Part shown: in pieces, positions 26,075 through 35,411 of the stretch
Numbering within the stretch: position 1 is the first letter of the stretch
How the letters are laid out: the number at the start of each line of letters is the position of its first letter
Source: Methanosarcina barkeri 3
GTDB lineage: Archaea; Halobacteriota; Methanosarcinia; Methanosarcinales; Methanosarcinaceae
NCBI RefSeq assembly: GCF_000970305.1
Contig: NZ_CP009517.1
Coordinates: 3,038,001-3,102,000, forward strand
Length of the DNA stretch: 64,000 nt
Reading direction: 5' to 3'
The notes under the pieces: generated by a model
Databases searched by the model: none
Told to the model about the DNA's origin: nothing
The model's input: the letters and a program-made list of their open reading frames with translations, nothing else
Made by a program: the position numbers and the translations under genes

Positions 26075-27286
26075 TTGACAGAGAATTTTATAGGGCCTGA
26101 AAATCTACAGGTTACAGAGCCTGAGAATTTACAGGCAAAATACGATTCAGTTATAGAAAAAGATTCAAAATATGTAATGCAGACTTATGGGCGTCAGCCC
26201 CTTGTACTTTCAGAAGGAAAGGGGGCGGTTGTCCGGGATATTTACGGAAAGGAGTATATTGACTGTGTAGCAGGGATTGCAGTAAACAATGTTGGGCACT
26301 GCCACCCAGCTGTAATCAGGGCAATCCAGGCTCAGGCTGAGAAGCTGCTGCACGTCTCTAACCTTTATTACACAGAGATTCAGGCTGAACTTGCAGAAGC
26401 CCTTGTCTCGGTTACAGGAATGGAACGTGTTTTTTTCTGTAACTCAGGGGCTGAGGCTATGGAGGCTGCAATGAAACTGGCCCGCATGGCTTCCGGGAAA
26501 AGTGCCTTTGTAGCTGCTGAACACTCCTTCCACGGCAGGACTATAGGAGCACTCAGTGTAACCCACAAGAGCATATACAGGGACCCTTTCATGCCTCCTG
26601 TGAGTTCCGAGACTACTTTTGTCCCTTACTCCAATGCTGATGCTGTCAGGCAGGCTATTTCGGGAAACACGGCAGCTGTGATTCTTGAGCCCATTCAGGG
26701 AGAAGGTGGAGTTAATATCCCTAATCCCGAGTACCTCAAAGAAGTCAGGGAAATCTGTGACGAAACTGGAACTTTCCTTATCTTTGATGAGGTGCAGACA
26801 GGCTTTGGAAGGACAGGCACATGGTTCTGTAAAGACCAGTTTGGCGTGGAACCCGATATCATGAGCATGGCAAAAGCAATCGGTGGAGGTTTTCCGATGG
26901 GCGCTATCGCAGCGAGGGACGGACTAAGCTTTGAGCGTGGACAGCATGCTTCTACTTTCGGAGGCGGGCCACTTGCCTGTGCAGCTGCACTTGCTTCGAT
27001 TGAGGTAATTAGGGAAGAAGGACTCCTTAAACGCTCAAAAGATAACGGGGCTTATTTTATGGGAAAGCTCAAAAATATGGAAAGGGAAGATGTCGTAGAA
27101 GTCCGTGGAAAAGGGCTAATGATAGGGATTGAGATAAACCATCCATGCAGCGAGTTCGTTGATTTTGCAAGGGAATATGGAGTACTCGTAAATTGCACAT
27201 CTGACTCGGTGCTCCGTCTGGTTCCTCCACTTGTAATTACAAAAGATCAGATTGATACGGTAGTTGATGTTCTTGAGCAGGCCTGA
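26075..27286 (+). CDS. argD: Class III aminotransferase, acetylornithine/GABA type
   Basis: The 403-aa PLP enzyme is most like acetylornithine aminotransferase of arginine synthesis. The PLP site is seen as [29 protein letters not shown] and the lysine of [30 protein letters not shown] follows. The start TTG 26075 has AAGGGAT upstream. GABA or other omega-aminotransferases share all these motifs, so substrate is inferred. The first 25 residues contain a doubled ENLQ segment. hisC follows with overlapping ends, so the two form an amino-acid biosynthesis operon. Confidence 0.88.
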   Translation: MTENFIGPENLQVTEPENLQAKYDSVIEKDSKYVMQTYGRQPLVLSEGKGAVVRDIYGKEYIDCVAGIAVNNVGHCHPAVIRAIQAQAEKLLHVSNLYYTEIQAELAEALVSVTGMERVFFCNSGAEAMEAAMKLARMASGKSAFVAAEHSFHGRTIGALSVTHKSIYRDPFMPPVSSETTFVPYSNADAVRQAISGNTAAVILEPIQGEGGVNIPNPEYLKEVREICDETGTFLIFDEVQTGFGRTGTWFCKDQFGVEPDIMSMAKAIGGGFPMGAIAARDGLSFERGQHASTFGGGPLACAAALASIEVIREEGLLKRSKDNGAYFMGKLKNMEREDVVEVRGKGLMIGIEINHPCSEFVDFAREYGVLVNCTSDSVLRLVPPLVITKDQIDTVVDVLEQA

Positions 27287-28367
27287 ATTGATAAAAAAAG
27301 AGATCTTTGATATCGCAGAGTACGTTCCAGGGAAATCTATTGAAGAAATCGTTTCTGCCTACGGTCTTGAACCGACTTCAATTATCAAACTCGGCTCAAA
27401 CGAAAACCCACTAGGACCTTCTCCAAAGGCTATTCAGGCCCTGGTAAACGTAGCTTCCTATGCAAATATTTATCCCTCAGCAGACGCGATCGAACTCAGA
27501 GAAGCTCTCTCGAAATACACAGGTTTTCCGGTTTCAAACCTCATAGCCTCAGGGCCAGGAATGGACGGACTACTTGACGGGGTTTGCAGGCTGGTTATTG
27601 AAAGAGGAGACGAAGTGATTATTCCAACTCCTACTTTTGCCTATTACGAGCTTCCGGCAAGGGCATGTGGAGGAAAACCGGTCTTTGTAAGGAGAAACCA
27701 GGATTTCTCAATAGATCCTGAAAAGATCCTGGAAGCCGCATCCGGAAGGACAAAGATAATCTTTCTCTGCTCACCAAATAACCCCTCAGGCAACCTCCTT
27801 CCAGAAAATGATCTGAGGAAAATCCTTGAAAACACCACGGCTCTTGTGTTCGTTGATGAAGCATATGTAGAATTTGCGGACAGGAACCTTGCAGGGCTTG
27901 TAAGAGAATACGATAATCTTGTTGTGGGTAGAACTTTTTCAAAAGTTTTTGGACTTGCAGGTCTTCGTCTGGGCTATGGAATCATGCCTGAATGGCTGGC
28001 AAAAGAGTACATAAGAGCAGCAACTCCGTTTTCAGTAAGTCTTCCGGCTTTAAAAGCAGGAGTTGCTGCCCTTTCAGACACCGAACACCGTAAAAAGAGC
28101 ATAGATCTTGCAAGAAAAGGCAGAGAATACCTTAAAGAAAAAATTCCTTTTAAGGTGTATCCTTCACAGTCAAATTTCGTACTTGTAGATGTTGCCCCTT
28201 TAAAAGCAAAAGTTGTTACACAGAACCTCATGAAAAAAGGAATTATTGTACGTTCCTGTGATTCCTTTCGGGACGCTGGAGATAATTTTATCAGGGTAAC
28301 TGTCGGGACTCCGGAACAAAATGAAATAATTGTCAGGACTTTTGAAGCTGTAAAGAACGAGGTTTAA
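27273..28367 (+). CDS. hisC: Histidinol-phosphate aminotransferase
   Basis: The 364-aa class I/II PLP aminotransferase converts imidazole acetol phosphate and glutamate to histidinol phosphate. Blocks seen: [55 protein letters not shown] and the PLP lysine in [18 protein letters not shown] set the start at TTG 27273 (protein [12 protein letters not shown]), which overlaps argD by 14 nt. ATG 27267 and TTG 27264 are alternatives, and no start has a strong ribosome site. Translation is likely coupled to argD. Confidence 0.92.
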   Translation: MSRPELIKKEIFDIAEYVPGKSIEEIVSAYGLEPTSIIKLGSNENPLGPSPKAIQALVNVASYANIYPSADAIELREALSKYTGFPVSNLIASGPGMDGLLDGVCRLVIERGDEVIIPTPTFAYYELPARACGGKPVFVRRNQDFSIDPEKILEAASGRTKIIFLCSPNNPSGNLLPENDLRKILENTTALVFVDEAYVEFADRNLAGLVREYDNLVVGRTFSKVFGLAGLRLGYGIMPEWLAKEYIRAATPFSVSLPALKAGVAALSDTEHRKKSIDLARKGREYLKEKIPFKVYPSQSNFVLVDVAPLKAKVVTQNLMKKGIIVRSCDSFRDAGDNFIRVTVGTPEQNEIIVRTFEAVKNEV

Positions 28368-28519
28368 AAGCTTCAGTTCTCTACTTTTCAAATTATTATT
28401 TTTCAATTTTACTTTAATTCTTTATTTGTTTTAAATTCTACTTTCTAAGTCCACATCTTAGAGGCTATTTATTTCAAATATTTGTTTACGTTTATTTACG
28501 TTTATTTCAAATATTTATT

Positions 28520-28963
28520 TCAAACGTTTATTTCTTCGAGTTCTAGAATTTTCATCAGTGGATAATTCAGTTCAGGATTGTATTCCATTCCGACTTTTAC
28601 CCTTGAAGAGCTGTATCTTACAGTAATCTTTACTTTAAGCATAGGCCCCTGAAGTTCAGAATAACCGAACTCATTACTTAACTTACCCTTCAACATATTC
28701 CTGTCAATTTTTACCGAGATATCTTCTACATAGGGCTGGACTGAAATGCTTTCCTGAATAGCCTGTTCAAGGCTTGAAACCGTGTTCAAATTTACAGGGG
28801 AACCCGTAAATTGATGATATAGAGCTCCGAGTTTTATTCCTGCCTCAAAGAGTGCGTTATCTCTGTCAGTTGCTTTTTCTTGAACCAAAAAATCACTTCC
28901 TTCTGGAAATCCATTAATAAGTGTCTCGGACAAGTTAGTTTTACTGTTTTTCTTTTCTGGCAC
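28520..28963 (-). CDS. mptD: Archaeal dihydroneopterin aldolase MptD
   Basis: The 147-aa enzyme of methanopterin synthesis cleaves dihydroneopterin to 6-hydroxymethyl-dihydropterin. The archaeal (non-FolB) family is recognised by DNALFEAGIKLGALYHQFTGSPV and SLEQAIQESI, and by the C-terminal GPMLKVKITVRYSSSRVKVGMEY. The first 35 residues are an extra polar extension compared with the usual length. The start ATG overlaps the end of the phosphatidyltransferase gene by 23 nt, so it is the last gene of the artA-asd-pssA-mptD unit. Confidence 0.85.
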   Translation of the reverse strand: MPEKKNSKTNLSETLINGFPEGSDFLVQEKATDRDNALFEAGIKLGALYHQFTGSPVNLNTVSSLEQAIQESISVQPYVEDISVKIDRNMLKGKLSNEFGYSELQGPMLKVKITVRYSSSRVKVGMEYNPELNYPLMKILELEEINV

Positions 28964-29738
28964 TAAATTCTTTATTTCGATATTCCTTACTACCCAGATT
29001 ACTTAATAGAGGGACCTTGAAAAAAGGAGAAAAGATGTACATCAACATCAGGATAAAAGGCAGGATTGAGAAGATTCGCATATATTCGATATTGTACAGA
29101 TAGAGAAGCATAGTTATACCAAAAATGGAAGCTACAAAAGCTAGAATCCTGACGTTCCTGATCTTCGGATAATTCACCGAACTCACCATAAGAATAGACA
29201 GACAAAGGGTAAGTGCTAGAAGGAAGTCTATCTTGACAAGATCTTCACTTAATAACATATATGTAACAAGCATAACGCAGCCTGCAGTTATGGGAAGTCC
29301 CTCGAATCCGGTTTTACTGGAAGCCATGGAATTGAAACGTGCTAGCCTGAGTACACCGCAGATAGCGTAGAAAACCGGAAATACAGCAACAAGAGGATCT
29401 GGATCTCCGACAAGAGGGTTTATTTGCCCGAATTGCAAGTATATTAAAAGAGCAGGAGCCACCCCAAAAGAAACTGCATCTGCCAGAGAATCAAGTTGTT
29501 CCCCGAGTTCTCCTCCTTTAAATCGTCTGGCAATGTACCCATCCGCCCCGTCTGCAATTGCTGCAATAAGAAGTAAGATCAAAGCCAGAACAAATCCGTT
29601 ATGGGCTGCTGTAGTTTGAGATATAGCAGCCTGGATTGTAGCCTGAGCAGCTACTGCAATTGAACTGATTCCGCAGATAAGGTTCAAAAGAGAGACCAGG
29701 TCCGGGAGTCTTAACATTTGAAATACGTTCATGTTCAA
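28941..29738 (-). CDS. pssA: CDP-archaeol serine transferase (archaetidylserine synthase)
   Basis: The 265-aa membrane enzyme exchanges CMP of CDP-archaeol for L-serine. The CDP-alcohol phosphatidyltransferase motif D-G-x2-A-R-x8-G-x3-D-x3-D is complete: DGADGYIARRFKGGELGEQLDSLADAVSF. About seven hydrophobic helices are seen. It overlaps the decarboxylase gene by four bases. In Haloferax the corresponding genes pssA and pssD are needed for archaeosortase-dependent lipid anchoring, which fits artA two genes upstream here. Confidence 0.9.
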   Translation of the reverse strand: MNMNVFQMLRLPDLVSLLNLICGISSIAVAAQATIQAAISQTTAAHNGFVLALILLLIAAIADGADGYIARRFKGGELGEQLDSLADAVSFGVAPALLIYLQFGQINPLVGDPDPLVAVFPVFYAICGVLRLARFNSMASSKTGFEGLPITAGCVMLVTYMLLSEDLVKIDFLLALTLCLSILMVSSVNYPKIRNVRILAFVASIFGITMLLYLYNIEYMRIFSILPFILMLMYIFSPFFKVPLLSNLGSKEYRNKEFSARKEKQ

Positions 29739-30358
29739 AAGTCCCTGTCATTTTTTATTATTGCTATAATGGTTTTGCCTGCAAGTACCCGCTCTCCTTT
29801 CCGTACTATGATCTCAAAGTCATGAGGGATCGTTACATCAACCCTTGATCCGAAGCGAATCATTCCAATTCGCTGTCCCTGCTCGATTATATCATTTACT
29901 TGAGAATAAGAGACGATTCTTCTGGCAATTGTGCCTGCAATCTGCGTGACACTAACGTCACCATACTTGCTGTGAATAATAAATTCATTTCTCTCGTTTC
30001 TTTCAGAGTCTTTCCAGTAAGCAGGAAGATATCCACCTTTTTTGTAAGTTATTTGCTTAATCTTTCCCGAAATCGGAGCTCTATTTACATGTACGTTCTG
30101 GAGAAACATAAAAATACAGATTTTCCGGCCTCGAATATCTATGACAGTGCCATCGGCCGGGGAAATCATATAAGTGTCCGAAACTTCAACCTTTCTTTCT
30201 GGATCTCTAAAAAAAAGAACCATAAAAAAAGTCAATGCCATTGCTACATAAGCAATACAGTTTAAACGGGAGCTGTTCATTGCCCTGGAGAGGACTGCAA
30301 ATAGTGCAGTAATAGACACAGCTGTAAAAAGCCAGGGTTCTGAACCTTTTGCAAGCAT
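29735..30358 (-). CDS. asd: Archaetidylserine decarboxylase (PSD-related)
   Basis: The 207-aa proenzyme makes archaetidylethanolamine. There are two N-terminal helices (about 10-50), then the conserved FRDPERKVEVSDTYMISPADGTV and VFLQNVHVNRAPISGKI-like block. The C-terminal RFGSRVDVTIP has the serine that would be cleaved to form the pyruvoyl group. This is the short PSD form of archaea and some bacteria. It is placed between artA and pssA with a 5-nt gap and a 4-nt overlap. Confidence 0.9.
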   Translation of the reverse strand: MLAKGSEPWLFTAVSITALFAVLSRAMNSSRLNCIAYVAMALTFFMVLFFRDPERKVEVSDTYMISPADGTVIDIRGRKICIFMFLQNVHVNRAPISGKIKQITYKKGGYLPAYWKDSERNERNEFIIHSKYGDVSVTQIAGTIARRIVSYSQVNDIIEQGQRIGMIRFGSRVDVTIPHDFEIIVRKGERVLAGKTIIAIIKNDRDF

Positions 30359-30363
30359 TTACC

Positions 30364-31233
30364 TTAATCCCCCTCAGACCTGCGCAGAAGAGATTTCAGT
30401 TCTATAGAAAGAATGACCCAGAGGCCATCAATCATTCCGAACAGCTCGGGGAGAATCCGGAGTACTGCATATGAAATTACAAAGAGGGCAATACCTGAAC
30501 CCGCCTTTGCGATATAGTTATGTGCAATTATAAAACTGTCAGCCCCAAACCATTGCTCTCCATAAGCGACTACCACGAAAATGTCCCTTATAAGATTAAG
30601 TATATAAATCACGGGCACTGACACGGCAAAAGCCATAGCCAGACGGTTAAGAGGAGCTCTCACCGCACCTATAAGCCCCATAAAGAGAGCAATGCTTTCA
30701 ATTGCCGTACAGGCGAGAATGATTTCCACTGTGTACCCATTAAGTGATATCATATTCCAGGCTTTCATATAAGCCGGAATCTCGAAATAATGAAGAATCC
30801 AGAGAACCTGAGAAGTAACACCTCCTATAATCCAGGTGTTCAGAAAGGCGAAATTCGCAAATGGGAAATAAACTAGAGCTCCAAGTGCACTGGCACTTGT
30901 AAGCATCGAGGTTATGTCAAGGTAATCAGCCTCATCCTGAGCTGAAAACTTCGAGTGCAGTACTTCTCTATTATTTCTTATCTTTAGAGGACCTTTTCTG
31001 TACTCTAGAAACATGATATACGCTACAAGTAGACAAAACAGAGCTACTACTATTGTTAATAGCACATTGGCATAGTCCATAATTTTGAGATAATGGAGAG
31101 GCTGATAACTCCAGTGGATGGAAAATACACCCCATCCAATCCCTCCAACAAGTTTACGAACCCTTAAGGTTCTGGGAATGACGGATGACGCAACCATTAA
31201 CCCGACTGCGAGCCAGAGTATACTTTCTATCAT
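30364..31233 (-). CDS. artA: Archaeosortase A (ArtA) family transpeptidase
   Basis: The 289-aa protein has about eight hydrophobic helices. The catalytic cysteine lies in LACTAIESIALFMGLI, the conserved arginines in APLNRLAMAF and LNLIRDIFVVVAYG, and a histidine in FIIAHNYIAKAGSG. These are the exosortase/archaeosortase signatures. ArtA removes the C-terminal PGF-type signal of surface proteins and links them to a lipid. It is first in a four-gene minus-strand unit with the two head-group enzymes, a link known from Haloferax and here conserved in a methanogen. No PGF-CTERM substrate is seen inside this window. Confidence 0.9.
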   Translation of the reverse strand: MIESILWLAVGLMVASSVIPRTLRVRKLVGGIGWGVFSIHWSYQPLHYLKIMDYANVLLTIVVALFCLLVAYIMFLEYRKGPLKIRNNREVLHSKFSAQDEADYLDITSMLTSASALGALVYFPFANFAFLNTWIIGGVTSQVLWILHYFEIPAYMKAWNMISLNGYTVEIILACTAIESIALFMGLIGAVRAPLNRLAMAFAVSVPVIYILNLIRDIFVVVAYGEQWFGADSFIIAHNYIAKAGSGIALFVISYAVLRILPELFGMIDGLWVILSIELKSLLRRSEGD

Positions 31234-31465
31234 TTTTCACGCACCTTTTTTGCCAGAGGTAAAGTTTAGTTCTAAATATTATTCTTGTTTATGAAAGCTA
31301 AGAAAGCCTCAGGCAAGTTATGAAGTTTCCGAGAGTGACAAGTTAACTTATATAAAATAATTAATAAATTTTTGCATAAATTTTGAATGAGTCAAATTCG
31401 TCTATAATCGTTAGTATTTAGGAATTCAAAGCTTATGGATTTTACTTTTCATATTGGTTAGGAAA

Positions 31466-31624
31466 CATAGAACTCTTATCTCTCATCATTACTTTCAATG
31501 TTGATGAAGAGATGTAGAACTATTTACTTCCATCATTATTTTCTATGTTGATGAAGAGATTTAGAACTATTACCTCCATTGCTACTTTTTATACTGCTGA
31601 AGAGGTAGAATTGTTACCTACATC
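31466..31624. repeat. About 47-nt degenerate tandem repeat, three and a half units
   Basis: The words TAGAACTATT, CCATCATTA and ATGTTGATGAAGAG recur in the same order three times, with a fourth partial copy. The copies drift apart left to right. The rest of 31234-32000 is AT-rich with no ORF. The region lies between the divergent artA and NUDIX genes. Confidence 0.75.
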
Positions 31625-32000
31625 AATATAATGATATCGAGTAATTGAGCCTGCAAATAAGATAATAGATTCCTATTATAGAAGAATAACGTTATAAACA
31701 GAACTTTACAAAAATGTCCTTATTTGTATAAAAAATATAGGGATTGAATAATTTAAGAAATATGAAAAATTTTTATTTCGATAAAAGGAAAACATTTAAT
31801 AGAAGCAACCGTATAAGGAACTTTTCTGCTCGACAGAAACATGACTTACAATGTCAAAATTGAAATAAGATGAAGAATTTCTACATTATGTACAATAATA
31901 ATATTATTTTGTTCTGGCTTTCCTGCCGGAAAAGCAAAATCAGAAAGGGATTGGTGGCGGAAAAAGAGATCTCCCAAAAAGAAAAATGCGAAGGCGTTTT

Positions 32001-32417
32001 ATGAAACCCCAAACTCCTAGTTTAACCGTTGATACCGTGATCCTCTTTAAAAATAAGCTTGTGCTTGTGAAGAGAAAAAATCCTCCATATCAGGGAAAAT
32101 TTGCCCTTCCTGGCGGCTTCGTAGAAATAGGGGAAACTACAGAAAAAGCAGCAGTGAGGGAAGCTTTTGAAGAAACAGGCCTTTCCGTAGAGCTTATCAA
32201 ACTTGTAGGAGTCTATTCCGATCCGGACCGCGACCCCAGAGGGCATACTGTTTCAGTATGCTACCTTGCAAAGGGATTAGGAGAACTCGAATCCGGATCT
32301 GATGCGGATTCCGTCGATCTTTTTGAGCTTGATTCCATTCCTGAACTGGCTTTTGACCATAATAAAATTATAAACGACGCAAAAAGTGATATTAATGCAG
32401 TTCTGTCCCAAATGTAA
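32001..32417 (+). CDS. NUDIX hydrolase
   Basis: The 138-aa pyrophosphohydrolase carries a complete NUDIX box (G-x5-E-x7-REUxEExGU) from GGFVEIGETTEKAAVREA through FEETGLSVE near residue 38-60. The residues around it (LALPGGFVE and GVYSDPDRDPRGHTVSVCYL) are typical of the ADP-ribose pyrophosphatase group. The substrate is not certain. Start ATG 32001 is chosen; the frame continues five codons upstream. It overlaps the TFS gene by 23 nt. Confidence 0.9.
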   Translation: MKPQTPSLTVDTVILFKNKLVLVKRKNPPYQGKFALPGGFVEIGETTEKAAVREAFEETGLSVELIKLVGVYSDPDRDPRGHTVSVCYLAKGLGELESGSDADSVDLFELDSIPELAFDHNKIINDAKSDINAVLSQM

Positions 32418-32709
32418 AAGTATGATGTTTCCTAAAAACGGAAATTTTGAGTGTAGAAAATGCGGAAACATAATACCTATAAAAAGTGATGAAAAAAGCT
32501 TTGTTTCCAGAGCCAAGATCGATGATCATGAAATAGTGGTTCTGGAAGGCGAGCAGACTTCAGGCCTGCCGACAACAAGTGCAAAATGCCCAGAATGTGG
32601 AAATAATACTGCAGCCTGGTGGCTCAGACAACTTAGGTCGGCTGACGAATCCGAAACCCGCTTTTTCAAGTGTACGAAATGTGGATTTACCTGGAGAGAA
32701 TACGACTGA
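32395..32709 (+). CDS. tfs: Transcription factor S (TFS / RpoM-like)
   Basis: The 104-aa protein stimulates RNA cleavage by stalled archaeal RNA polymerase. The N-terminal zinc ribbon is CPKCKSMMF...CRKCGN, and the C-terminal TFIIS ribbon is CPECGNNTAAWWLRQLRSAD...CTKCGFTWREYD. The acidic pair in RSADESETRFF that enters the polymerase active site is intact, so it should be an active cleavage factor. Start ATG 32395 lies inside the NUDIX gene. A longer open frame begins nine bases earlier. Confidence 0.95.
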   Translation: MQFCPKCKSMMFPKNGNFECRKCGNIIPIKSDEKSFVSRAKIDDHEIVVLEGEQTSGLPTTSAKCPECGNNTAAWWLRQLRSADESETRFFKCTKCGFTWREYD

Positions 32710-33007
32710 GATTTAATTACCTTTCTATTACCCCTTGAAAAAAGTACATTTCCCGAAAAAATAGATTCATCAGGCTACAGCTTCCTTTCTGCTTTAAACA
32801 GAGCCTGAAGCCGCCCTGTTTTCTGACCAAGATTTATATAGTTGCCGGGAGTTTGAATCTAGTGGTTTTTCCAGTTCCATAAACCCGTTTGACCATACTT
32901 GGAGAGTTAATTCATTAAGTGAGCTGGAATTTCGGAATCTGTAAAGAAATTTATATATCTCAAGGGTAATAAAGAGTTAGATTTAAATTTATTATTGGAG
33001 AAGAAAC

Positions 33008-33745
33008 ATGTTTAAGGCAGCAATTAATGCAGAGCTTCTGAAAGACGCGGTTGCCGCACTAGCTGTAATTGTAGATGAGGTCAGATTCAGGATAAAACCA
33101 GAAGGTATTTCGGTAAAAGCCGTTGATCCTGCTAACGTTGCAATGGGAATTTTCGAGCTTGGGTCATCTGCTTTCGATGAGTATAACGCTGATGAGTGTG
33201 AAATCGGAGTCGACCTGAATAAGATTACGGACCTGCTGGGAATTGCGGACAAGAACGACACAGTCCAGATGGAACTTGAAGAAGGAAATCACAAACTCCT
33301 GATTGATGTCGGAGGGCTGTCTTATACACTTTCTCTTCTCGATCCTTCTACAATTCGAGCAGAACCAAGAGTCCCACAGCTCGAATTACCTGCTAAAGTT
33401 GTTCTTAACGGTGCAGACCTCAGACGTGCTGTTAAAGCTGCCGAAAAAATAAGCGACCATATGCTCATGGGAGTTTCTGACGACACATTTTATATGGAAG
33501 CAAAAGGCGATACTGATCAGGTTCGTCTCGAGATGGGCAGAGATCAGCTAATCGACCTGAAAGCAGGTGAAGCATGTTCTCTTTTCTCTCTGGATTATCT
33601 GACCGATATAGTCAAACCCACAAACAAAGTCAATGAAGTTACTCTCTCCCTTGGAAAAGACTTCCCAATGCTTATAGATTTTGAAATTGCAAACGGTGCA
33701 GGAAGGATTTCTTACCTCCTGGCTCCAAGAATTGAGTCGGACTGA
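33008..33745 (+). CDS. pcn: DNA polymerase sliding clamp PCNA
   Basis: The 245-aa ring subunit consists of two similar domains (about 1-120 and 125-245). Recognised by MFKAAINAELLKDAVAALA, KAVDPANVAMGIFELGSSAF, the interdomain loop after RAEPRVPQLELPAKV, and the C-terminal FPMLIDFEIANGAGRISYLLAPRIE. TTGGAG lies before the ATG, and a TTTATATAT word about 55 bases upstream may be the TATA box. priL follows after one base, a conserved replication pairing. The clamp-loader subunit at 5929 would act on it. Confidence 0.97.
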   Translation: MFKAAINAELLKDAVAALAVIVDEVRFRIKPEGISVKAVDPANVAMGIFELGSSAFDEYNADECEIGVDLNKITDLLGIADKNDTVQMELEEGNHKLLIDVGGLSYTLSLLDPSTIRAEPRVPQLELPAKVVLNGADLRRAVKAAEKISDHMLMGVSDDTFYMEAKGDTDQVRLEMGRDQLIDLKAGEACSLFSLDYLTDIVKPTNKVNEVTLSLGKDFPMLIDFEIANGAGRISYLLAPRIESD

Positions 33746-33746
33746 A

Positions 33747-34838
33747 ATGGACGAAGAACATATCGCTCTTTACCCATTTGCTTCAGAAGTATCTGCTTAT
33801 GTAGAAAGCCTTAGAATCTCGTTAGAGAGTTTACTTAATTCTCCAGCTTTCCGGAGATCTCGAGCTCGCGGGATGGAAAGAGTAATGCAGTCCATCGAAG
33901 GAGAGATTGAAAAACCACTCATGAAAGACGAAAGCTGGCTTCTTTCCGAGACTCTCTCTTATCCTTTTGCTCAAATTTTAGTTGCTTGCGTGGATGACCA
34001 GTTATTCACTAAGCGATATGCACTTAAAGAAGCAGAAGCAGCCTCAAAATGGCTCGAAAAAGAAAGTACTGATTTTTTACTTGAACTTGGAGAAGATTTT
34101 GGGATTCAAGCAGATGTTGAAAACTTACAGTTCAGTATGCATTTTGCAGATTACATACGCTTCTCCTCTTCAATAAGGGAACCCATATGGAAATTAACAA
34201 ACCGGGAACTTAGATCCGGAATGGTCGCAGTTACGAAAAAAGACTTTGTAAGACTTCTTCAAGAAGCAATCAAAGAAAGAATAGAAAAATCGTTCCCGAT
34301 TCCTAAAATTCCTTCTGAAGTGTCAAGTTTCTGCATCCCTTATGTTGCCGAAATAAAAGACAAGTTTGAGGTCCACAAGAAAAAATTCGGAACAACGGAC
34401 TTTGGCATAGTGGAGCCCGAACTCTTTCCTCCCTGTATATCCCATGCCCTTGCAAATATACAGGGTGGAGTAAACCTTGCCCATTCTATGCGTTTTGCCA
34501 CGACTTCCTTCCTGCTTAGCGTAGGAATGTCAGTTGATGACATTCTTAACCTTTTCAATGTTTCTCCTGATTTTGACGCAGAAGTAACCCTTTACCAGAT
34601 AGAGCATATTGCAGGTGCAACAGGAAACATATACAAGCCTCCTGCATGTGATACCATGAGAACCTATGGAAACTGCATAGGTAAAGACCGACTATGTGAA
34701 AAAATCAATCATCCTCTAGCTTACTACGAGAAGAAAATATATCTGAAAAATAAAGAGAAAGAAAGGGAAGAAAAGGAAAAAGAAGAGGGAAAGGTAAAAC
34801 AAGAAGAAAAAGAAGAAGGAAAAGAAAAGAAAGAATAG
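33747..34838 (+). CDS. priL: DNA primase large subunit PriL
   Basis: The 363-aa noncatalytic subunit guides the primase. The C-terminal Fe-S domain is visible with four cysteines: PPCISHALANIQGG, then PPACDTMRTYGNCIGKDRLC. The N-terminal helical domain begins YPFASEVSAYVESLRISLESLL. After YYEKKIYLKNK the protein ends in a 30-residue Lys/Glu tail that is simple in composition. ATG 33747 lies one base after the pcn stop; upstream codons are open within pcn. Translation is probably coupled to pcn. Confidence 0.93.
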   Translation: MDEEHIALYPFASEVSAYVESLRISLESLLNSPAFRRSRARGMERVMQSIEGEIEKPLMKDESWLLSETLSYPFAQILVACVDDQLFTKRYALKEAEAASKWLEKESTDFLLELGEDFGIQADVENLQFSMHFADYIRFSSSIREPIWKLTNRELRSGMVAVTKKDFVRLLQEAIKERIEKSFPIPKIPSEVSSFCIPYVAEIKDKFEVHKKKFGTTDFGIVEPELFPPCISHALANIQGGVNLAHSMRFATTSFLLSVGMSVDDILNLFNVSPDFDAEVTLYQIEHIAGATGNIYKPPACDTMRTYGNCIGKDRLCEKINHPLAYYEKKIYLKNKEKEREEKEKEEGKVKQEEKEEGKEKKE

Positions 34839-34867
34839 CGACTTGAAAATCAGTTACTCTACCCCAT

Positions 34868-35029
34868 AATTCAGCCCTCTTGAGCGAACGAAGTGAGCGA
34901 AAAGGGCACCGTCCTCCCGAGACGGAACTCGGGTGACGGAACTCGGGTAATTCAGCCCTCTTGAGTGAACGAAGTGAGCGAAAAGGGCACCGTCCTCCCG
35001 AGACGGAACTCGGGTGACGGAACTCGGGA
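34868..35029. repeat. 81-nt GC-rich element in direct tandem (two copies)
   Basis: Two adjacent copies (34868-34948 and 34949-35029) differ at two positions. Each contains GAGCGAACGAAGTGAGCGA flanked by GCCCTC and AAGGGC. This is followed by CCCGAGACGGAACTCGGG, a 6-bp hairpin, and a second ACGGAACTCGGG. Composition is far richer in GC than the surroundings. It looks like a dispersed repeat of the genome lying between priL and gatC. Confidence 0.9.
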
Positions 35030-35117
35030 TGAACATATATTTATCCCATTAACCTATTTGTATTATGCAGCAACCAACGGTATTTATTCAGGATCATTCT
35101 GTTTTTGAGGAACTTTC

Positions 35118-35399
35118 ATGATCACAAAAGAAGATGTAGAACACATCGGCTGGCTTGCTCGCATTGATATTAGCGAACAGGAAACCGTCGAATACATGGA
35201 AAAACTTAATTCAGTATTGGGGTACTTCGGACAACTTGACGAGTTGCCGACAGAAGACGTAGCTCCTACTTACCACGTGGCTGAGATTTATAACGTGTTC
35301 AGGGAAGATGTGGTAGAAGAATGTCTCCCTCAGGAGGTTGTTCTTGCAAACACCGAACACAAGCAGGATGGAGCCTTCAGGGTTCCGAAGATAGGCTGA
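35118..35399 (+). CDS. gatC: Aspartyl/glutamyl-tRNA amidotransferase subunit C
   Basis: The 93-aa scaffold subunit of GatCAB. The conserved pattern is seen as ITKEDVEHIGWLARIDI, LNSVLGYFGQLDELPTEDVAPTYH, then VFREDVVEECLPQEVVLAN and a C-terminal GAFRVPKIG. It wraps around GatA and GatB. It is the first gene of the gatCAB operon, with GAGGAAC before the ATG and gatA 12 bases downstream. Confidence 0.95.
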   Translation: MITKEDVEHIGWLARIDISEQETVEYMEKLNSVLGYFGQLDELPTEDVAPTYHVAEIYNVFREDVVEECLPQEVVLANTEHKQDGAFRVPKIG

Positions 35400-35411
35400 G
35401 GAGGGTTTTTT

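Noticed and set aside
34854-35036. Minus-strand frame with a doubled VTRVPSREDGALFAHF segment
   Set aside because: It is the translation of the 81-nt DNA repeat. Structure at DNA level explains it better than a protein.
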